Shown: one piece after another, positions 57,238-64,000 of the stretch
Position numbering within the stretch: position 1 is the first letter of the stretch
Layout: each line of letters begins with the position of its first letter
Assembly: GCF_029227915.1 (NCBI RefSeq)
Contig: NC_079879.1
Location: 26,354,501 to 26,418,500 of the forward strand
Direction: 5' to 3'
Length of the DNA: 64,000 nt
Origin: Hydractinia symbiolongicarpus
Lineage: Eukaryota; Cnidaria; Hydrozoa; Anthoathecata; Hydractiniidae
Position numbers and translations under genes: made by a program
Notes under the pieces: model-generated
What the model was told of the DNA's origin: nothing
The model's input: the letters and a program-made list of their open reading frames with translations, nothing else
Databases searched by the model: none

Positions 57238-60101
57238 CTACTCTTGGGAATTTTCATTCGCAACTTGAGATGAAGACATAACGTATACTGTACCAGCTGG
57301 TAGTCCACTAGGTAACTGCTGGTAAATCTAGAGATTATAAAAAATCAAAAATAAAAAAAGCATAATAGCAAATGAATTCAAATTCTTGCGTAGTAATGGT
57401 TTAGTGGTGGAGCATTATGCTTCGGAAACAGTGGGTCCTGGCTTAAATCCTATTTTTATGGTAGTTGTAAAAGTCAAGTCTTCTGACAATTCAATTCCCT
57501 TAATAATGAGTTTGGTTGTGCTTCAGGTGGAGCTGGTTGGAGAGATTTCACTAGGAATAAGATAAGGCCCTCTCTCTGTAGAAGGTCCGGCCACAAATAG
57601 TGTGACCGTGCAGCAATTTTCCCAACACCGAATGTACAACAAAATGCCATCAACTTACTTGTGAGTAAGAGCTTTCTTGTTGTCTCGTTTCTGATCCATT
57701 GTTTTGTGATTCCGCTGAAGAAACTTGCTGTTGATGCTGTGATGTTTGTTGTTGTTGTTGAAGTTGCATAACTTGACTCAAATTAGATGCTCCTCCACTT
57801 TGCTGCAAAGCTGATTGTGGAATTCGAACATAATGTAATTGTTGACCAGATGCAGTAAACTAAAACAATTAGTCAAAATATGATTTATTGTCTTCATATT
57901 TCATAGCCACATCGAAATTGTTGAATTATTTTACAATTGCTATCTTGGTCTCCCTGTTATAAGAATTCTCCAACAGAAAAAAAAACCCGATTCCAAAAAC
58001 AGGTGATCGCACAGGGAATTAATATTTCAAAAAGCAAATGGGATCACTGTGAGTTGCATGGCAAAATACCTGTCCACTAGGTTGCGAAACTGAGCTTGCT
58101 TGAACAAGTTGTTGTTCTGTATTGGATACATGTTGTGTTTCAGATGCTGACGGAGTAGCATCCTGAGCAGGTATTTGAATTATTTGAGTTTGTTGCGGTG
58201 CCTTAAATAAAAATAGCAACATATAATTGCCATATACACTGTAAATATCATGCAAATCATAAAGTAAGACCATACATACATTAGTCGCATTTGCAGTCAA
58301 TGCTGCAATTTGATGGGCCTGCGCTGCAATTACGATTTGACCATTTGGTTGTTGAATAATTTGTGCACCTGGCGGAAGTTGGGTTATTTGAGGTGTTGAA
58401 GCTGTAGCTGGTTGTGACCCAGTCGCACCAGATTGTTGTTGAAGTTGGGAAAGTTGGAAGTAGTATTGGACCTGCTCTGGTGCCATTACATTCGGGGGTT
58501 GTCGAATAACTTCTTCCTGCAGAAAGAAGAACAGTTACAATTAAAACTGTCTGGTTGCAAAAGTAGTATTGCCATTTATGCTACTTTAAATTTAATCTAT
58601 TGCTGGTCCATAAAAAAAGTAAAAATACATAAATATATGAAAAAGTCCTTCTAAACATACCTGGCGTTTAGCTGGTTTTAATTCATCTCTCGGCACAATA
58701 TCGATAAGAAAATCAAACTGATCATATTTTGTGATAGCCATTGCAATATCGTTACGCTATGAAAACAAGTTAACAAAAGGTAGAAAAGGTTACCAACCAC
58801 CAACTACAATTTTAATTGCATAGTAAAAAAAGCCAACCTGTAAAGTACGCCTTTTATTATCTTCTGTATGAATCCATGCTCGTAATGATAACTCACTAAC
58901 AAAAATCTCTGCTGCTTTGGAAAACAAAATTGGTGCCTGTACAGAAAAAAAAAAAAGAAGTGGTTTATTGTAATGTAATCATTTTGTATCAAAGAATGAA
59001 ATACTTTGATGACTAGTGCACATACTTCTGCACTGATCATTTTTACTTCACCATCTTGCTTCATTATTTTTTTAATTCTTGCCAGTGGCAATTCTTGAAT
59101 GGGTTCATCTTTTCTACTTCCCTGAAAGAAGATATAAATAAACTCTAGCAATACACAATACCATTTGATTACTTTAATCAGAGAAACTTGCGTTAGTGAA
59201 ACTTTTGCAAGGTGAAAAAACTCCAAATGTTTTTTGAATAAATTTTCAAGAATTAAAGAATGCAAAAAAAAATTGTGAGATAAACTTTTGCGAATAAAAA
59301 TGTATTGATACTATTCCACGATATAAACTTATGTGAATAAAGAAATTTTGATATTCTTTTCGATATGTTATAGGAAACAAGGGGTTTAATGATATTAAAA
59401 TATTAAGAAACGTTTGTTTTTACACATGCATATACCTACATTTTGCATTATAAATAAACTAAAACAAATAACATAAATACTGATTAGATAATACTTCTTT
59501 TATGGTAAAACCTTCTCTGATTAAAGTATTCAATTAACATATGCATGAAAACAAGTGCAAATTACACATTTGGTTTTCACTATTCAATTGAAATGTAATC
59601 AAAACTTCTTCTTGACAAAATACAGTCAAACAAGTTGATTTCCTATGACTGAAGAGCTGTTTTAACATCTACTATTGCTAATAGATGCGTAAAATGTAAT
59701 AAACACCTACAGCTTTTTGGGTTTGAAGAGGTTTATTCCGGACATCATGCATAACTCTTGGCCAAAACGTTGCTAACAGCTGACCTGCTTCTGAGCTGGA
59801 CTATTATAAAGAAGAAGCACATAAGTTAGGAACTGCATTTTGTTATATGAGAAAATAACAGCAAATGTTGTAATAAATAATTGTTATTGTATGCATATGG
59901 AACAAGATTTTTTTGACTTTTCAGATAGAAAAAAGTGAGCTAATTCATCATCACCATCATTATCATTGGAATAATGCAGCTTAAAGTCAATAAATTATAA
60001 AGCAAAGAGGAGTAGATTAAAGAGCTCCAGGAGTGAAAACTCTGGCAGAAAATTAATATTTATACACAAACCTGGTGAGCACCATATACAGCATCAGACA
60101 T
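57238..60101 (-). CDS. NFYC: NF-YC, histone-fold subunit of the CCAAT-binding factor
   Basis: Exons in coding order: 60101-60072, 59800-59711, 59121-59026, 58936-58838, 58756-58661, 58516-58280, 58201-58070, 57859-57659, 57327-57238. All introns are phase 0 and GT-AG; 356 residues. The start [10 protein letters not shown] is the first ATG of the frame. The conserved core spans exons 2-5: [11 protein letters not shown], then [71 protein letters not shown] and [12 protein letters not shown]. These are the near-invariant residues of the NF-YC histone fold that pairs with NF-YB and recruits NF-YA to bind CCAAT. The C-terminal half is a Gln-rich activation domain ([28 protein letters not shown], repeated QQQ). 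Size and layout match animal NF-YC. Nuclear and general in role, so it says little about the neighbours. Confidence 0.97.
57392..57600 (+). mobile_element. Possible tRNA-derived SINE in the last NF-YC intron
   Basis: tttagtggtggagcattatg resembles an A-box region and ggtcctggcttaaatcc a degenerate B box, with spacing near that of a tRNA. The following ~150 bp is more GC-rich than the surrounding intron. No target duplication was found by eye, so this is weaker than the element at 27048-27326. Confidence 0.4.
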
Positions 60102-60926
60102 TCTGTGTTGTTGTAAAGTTGCCAATGAACTTTTCTTCTTGAAAAATAAATAAACAATAATTATATACAATAAATAACCTTTCATATTATGTGAAGTTCT
60201 ATATTAAATTACAGTTTATAAATTAAATAAATGGTGGGAAGAATGAACTTAGTGCCATTCTGAGATACTTATGCCATCCAATTGATTAAAAAAATTTTTT
60301 TATGTCATAATCTTTTACAGATTTCAAATTTTTTGAAGCACAAAGGTGACATAAGTCTTTTTCTCTGTCTTCATTTTTTCATGAAGAGATGCTTACATTT
60401 TAAGCTCCTTTTATTAAAACCTAATAACTTCTGCATAGAAGAGTTTGCAGCATAAAGTCCTACAATCATAATAAATTACGAATAACTTAAAAACAAAAAA
60501 GATTGTTTTGATTTGATATTTTAAAGGTATATACTATATATGCACAAATAATGAAAAGGTCCAAATCTTAGCTTAATACCATTCTTTTTGTCAAGTTATG
60601 AGCATATAAAGTTTTGGATTATTTCAAAAACGTAAGGTCGCAACCAAGGTTAAGTGCTTACAAAATATACGTCCTCACTTTGGCCTGAAAAATATTGATT
60701 TTGGTTTATGCAGTTTATCAAGTATACTTTAAAGCTCATTTGAAATATAGTTAAAAAGTGGTCTAGGAAATAATTTTTAAGACATCTTTATTGGTTTTCA
60801 GAATAGAATTCACCTGAACTACTAACATCCATTAAAATTTTTAACACAAAACAAAAGATTTTCACAACATGTATGTCTTCTATGCAGAATATGTTCACGA
60901 TTGCTAAAAAAATAAACATCGTAGGC

Positions 60927-61000
60927 TATCGTGGTTCGTGCGTAACATGAAATAAACATGAACCACGATGTTAACAAACTCTTTCACAGTACTGTGACCT
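60927..61000. repeat. Repeat copy with internal hairpin, pairs with 61738-61811
   Basis: tatcgtggttcgtg, acgatgttaacaaac and tttcacagtactgt occur in the same order here and at 61738-61811. This copy also carries an inverted repeat, atcgtggttcgtg against catgaaccacgat. Confidence 0.8.
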
Positions 61001-61212
61001 AACGATCATGTTTCGTGTACTACAAGAACAAAAATTAAACATTACACCTTGGCTCCCACGATAGATAACTTCTATTGTTAAAGACCATATTAGATCATCA
61101 ATTAAAACAAAAACCGACGACAAAATATTAAATTAACTCTTGTTGTTTTAATTTGCTGTCATAAAGCTAGCTACATAATAGATTTTAATCGTTCGTGAAT
61201 CAAAATGGAATG

Positions 61213-61442
61213 TAAAAAACATTTCTATTGCCGCTTTTCGTTTAGAAACTTTTAAAATGTGATCTTAAAAACATTTCTTTTGCCGCTTTTCGTTTAGAAA
61301 CTTTTAAAATGCGATCTTAAAAAACATTTCTATCGCCGCTTTTCGTTTAGAAACTTTTAAAATGCGATCTTAAAAAACATTTCTATAGCCGCTTTTCGTT
61401 TATAAACTTTTAAAATGCGATCTAAAAAACATTTCTATCGCG
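61213..61442. repeat. Tandem repeat, 52-54 bp unit, about 4.3 copies
   Basis: Each copy contains aaaacatttct, then gccgcttttcgttta, then aaacttttaaaatgcgatct. Copy starts (the acatttct word) fall at about 61219, 61271, 61324, 61378 and 61429, so unit length drifts by one or two bases. Confidence 0.92.
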
Positions 61443-61737
61443 CAGACAAATTTAACTTTTCTAGACAATGATATTTTGTAAAAATACAATCACGTCCACG
61501 ACGAAAAAGTATACACTAAGCAAAAACTACGAATATGCTTTTTTACCTTGATAAAACCTGAAACAAACAAATTAACTTTAATCAAAGGCTTTTTTGAAAA
61601 GAAGAAAAATTAAATTATACTGACTATAAAAATCTTGGAGCTCGCGAAAATAATCGTGGGGCACACGATCCTTCGTGGAGATAATATTAGTGTGGTGGCC
61701 ATGATAGAATGTTTGTTATACATAAAGACCACGATTT

Positions 61738-61811
61738 TATCGTGGTTCGTGTGCACCACGCTTGTTACACGAACACGATGTTAACAAACATTTTCACAGT
61801 ACTGTACCTAA
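61738..61811. repeat. Second copy of the hairpin-bearing repeat
   Basis: Matches 60927-61000 in order and orientation, with the middle part replaced by gtgcaccacgcttgttacac. The two copies flank about 740 bp that includes the 52-54 bp tandem array. Confidence 0.75.
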
Positions 61812-63129
61812 ATAGCCTAAGTGCTATAATTTATTTGTAATTTTACATATTACAAAATACAAAACTTGGCGAAAAAGGAAATAAAAGTCTCAAAAGCTCA
61901 ACCTTTACATGAACAACCACCTATTAACTATCGGACTATTTGGTTAGAGGTATGTGATCGTGCAGGTTTGTTAAGGTGTGCAGTTAATCACACGTGCAAA
62001 TCAATGCTATTTAATCCTTATCATTTATCCAAGACAAATTTTTAACTCTTCTGGTTGACTTTAATTAAATCTTCTTTTTTCAGGAAGCTTAAATAAATAC
62101 ATAAAGTCATATAAAGCTATATATATTTTTGATTTATTTTATGTCCAAAACAAGTTATCCTGGGTATTAATTTTGGTGGCGCTTAGATGGGGAGTCAGAG
62201 TATTAAATACTCATTTTAATGAGCATAGAATAATTTCTGTTGCTGTAGTTCTTTTGTCACAAATTGTAATTTGAAAATAGGGTCAGTCGGGTGACTCTAA
62301 CACCAAATATTTGCCTAATTAGTGAAACTTTAAAGTCTAAAATCTTAAGAACAAATCAACAAATCAAAAAGAAAAAAATTAAAAATTAAGGATCCTTTGA
62401 AGTTCTTCTAATTTGCATTAAAATAACATTGTGTTATGTTTTTTTATTAGCATATCAACAATAAAAAGGTTAGAAATCCAAAAAAAAGACATTAATGAAC
62501 TGCTTTGACCAGTAAAGAGAGAGGTAGCTAAAAGGGTACAGTCTGCTCTGGTTGATGGTTAGCTAGCTATCTAGCTGAATAAGCTAAGCCAGCTGAACAG
62601 CTATGGCTAGGAAAGCTTTATTTTAACCTGTTCAGGAGTTAACCAATCTAGTTCATGGTTTAAACAAAAGTTTAGATGTTGTGAAATATCACATATGCAG
62701 AACTGCGACTTTAAAATCAAATCAAAAGTGGTTTCTTACTGTTTGAATTGAATTCTCAGAATTATTTGGCGTTCAATGTGGTTGGTTCTTCGCGAAGCCT
62801 ACAAGTTCATTTGGTTGGCTCCCATTTTAAAGTACAATAGATTAACGTGGTCACTCGCCTTATAACAATGAATGTTGAATTAATAAGAATAAACCTTAGC
62901 ATGTGTGGCCAATTCTAATTAGTTTTAATTCGTTGTTCCGAAATAAACGGATTATTCCTTAAATTGGGAAGCACTTCATGGAAGGATCCATTTAGTCTGT
63001 GAATATGTCGTATCCGACATTGTCGTATTCTTCCAACGACATCCGACACACGACGTTAAGCAATTTATCAACGTCGTAATGTTGTTAATTCATAATACTG
63101 CCTAGTATACATACTAGTGCCTAGCATAA

Positions 63130-64000
63130 TATCTTTGTAATATACAGTAATACAGTGTAGTACATAGTAATATCCCGTATTTTACACTGTATTACTTTGT
63201 AGTATATTCAGAAATACACTGTAATACCTTGTAGTATTCGGTAATATACTGTAATGCCTTGTAGTATTCGGTAATACACTGTAATACCTTGTAGTATTCA
63301 GTAATACACTGTAATACCTTGTAGTATTCAGTAATATACTGTAATGCCTTGTAGTATTCGGTAATACACTGTAATACCTTGTAGTATTCAGTAATACACT
63401 GTAATACCTTGTAGTATTCGGTAATACACTGTAATACCTTGTAGTATTCGGTAATACACTGTAATACCTTGTAGTATTCGGTAATACACTGTAATACCTT
63501 GTAGTATTCGGTAATACACTGTAATACCTTGTAGTATTCAGTAATACACTGTAATACCTTGTAGTATTCAGTAATACACTGTAATACCTTGTAGTATTCG
63601 GTAATATACTGTAATGCCTTGTAGTATTCGGTAATACACTGTAATACCTTGTAGTATTCAGTAATACACTGTAATACTTTGTAGTATTCAGTAATACTTT
63701 GTAGTATTTAGTAATACACTGTAATACCTTGTAGTATTCAGTAATATACTGTAATGCCTTGTAGTATTCGGTAATACACTGTAATACCTTGTAGTATTCG
63801 GTAATACACTGTAATACCTTGTAGTATTCAGTAATACACTGTAATACCTTGTAGTATTCGGTAATACACTGTAATACCTTGTAGTATTCGGTAATACACT
63901 GTAATACCTTGTAGTATTCGGTAATACACTGTAATACCTTGTAGTATTCAGTAATACACTGTAATACCTTGTAGTATTCGGTAATACACTGTAATACCTT
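63130..64000. repeat. 30-bp minisatellite reaching the window edge
   Basis: From about 63210 a 30-bp unit beginning gtaatacactgtaatacc and ending ttgtagtattcg or -ttca repeats about 26 times; the left margin (63130-63210) is degenerate. Two variants recur: ending cg or ca, and an atactgtaatgcc form at intervals. Each unit contains the inverted pair AATAC-N6-GTATT. One short unit breaks the register near 63680-63710. Confidence 0.97.

Larger units (their letters stand above)
60102..63109. other. Upstream of NF-YC, no supported gene
   Basis: About 3 kb holding the NF-YC promoter or 5' UTR at its left side, a diverged pair of hairpin-bearing repeats (60927 and 61738) and a four-copy tandem repeat at 61213-61442. 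No coding exon is seen. Confidence 0.5.

Noticed and set aside
63130..64000. CRISPR-like array
   Set aside because: Repeats are contiguous without unique spacers, and the genome is eukaryotic; it is a minisatellite.

Overview
The window is eukaryotic nuclear DNA, most likely from a cnidarian and probably a hydrozoan. It is strongly AT-rich, genes are split by GT-AG introns, and there is abundant simple repeat and small mobile-element debris. The gene content is animal: a TGF-beta superfamily ligand, a beta-secretase-like protease, a leishmanolysin-type protease, NF-YC and multi-domain antistasins of the kind typical of Hydra-like animals. The species cannot be fixed from sequence alone.

Layout: (1) 1-2548, minus strand: the 5' part of a six-exon gene for a very acidic protein that runs off the left edge. 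(2) 2549-8788: no supported gene; holds a perfect 31-bp hairpin and about 197 bp of GAA triplets. (3) 8789-10141, minus: a two-exon TGF-beta/activin/myostatin-type ligand. (4) 10142-14633: no supported gene. (5) 14634-30838, plus: a 22-exon gene for a secreted protein made of three tandem ~345-residue units of a domain I do not recognise, with a 7.1-kb repeat-filled first intron. (6) 32108-34858, plus: an adjacent single-unit paralogue with its own signal peptide and a GPI-type C-terminus. (7) 36105-37886 and 40040-41992, minus: two intronless genes, a membrane-anchored BACE-like aspartic protease and an M8 leishmanolysin-like metalloprotease. (8) 44389-46022 and 48811-50458, plus: two antistasin-repeat genes with six and seven domains, one domain per exon. 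(9) 52354-53799, minus: an intronless major facilitator transporter, MFSD8/CLN7-like. (10) 57238-60101, minus: a nine-exon NF-YC gene. (11) 60102-64000: tandem repeats, ending in a 30-bp minisatellite that runs off the right edge.

Many products are secreted or membrane-bound: the ligand, the repeat protein and its paralogue, two proteases and two protease-inhibitor-like proteins. I see no sign of a single pathway; the clear local relationships are tandem duplications. The best candidate for something undescribed is the repeated-unit family at 14634-34858. It has a rigid seven-exon unit, five invariant cysteines, a conserved LDHVWLIEQ...YRVYQSYNGAYS core that could be a papain-like His/Gln/Asn half-site, and a mosaic of nearly identical and diverged exons that suggests recent gene conversion. 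All exon joins were made by hand from splice sites and reading-frame phase; none is backed by transcript data.
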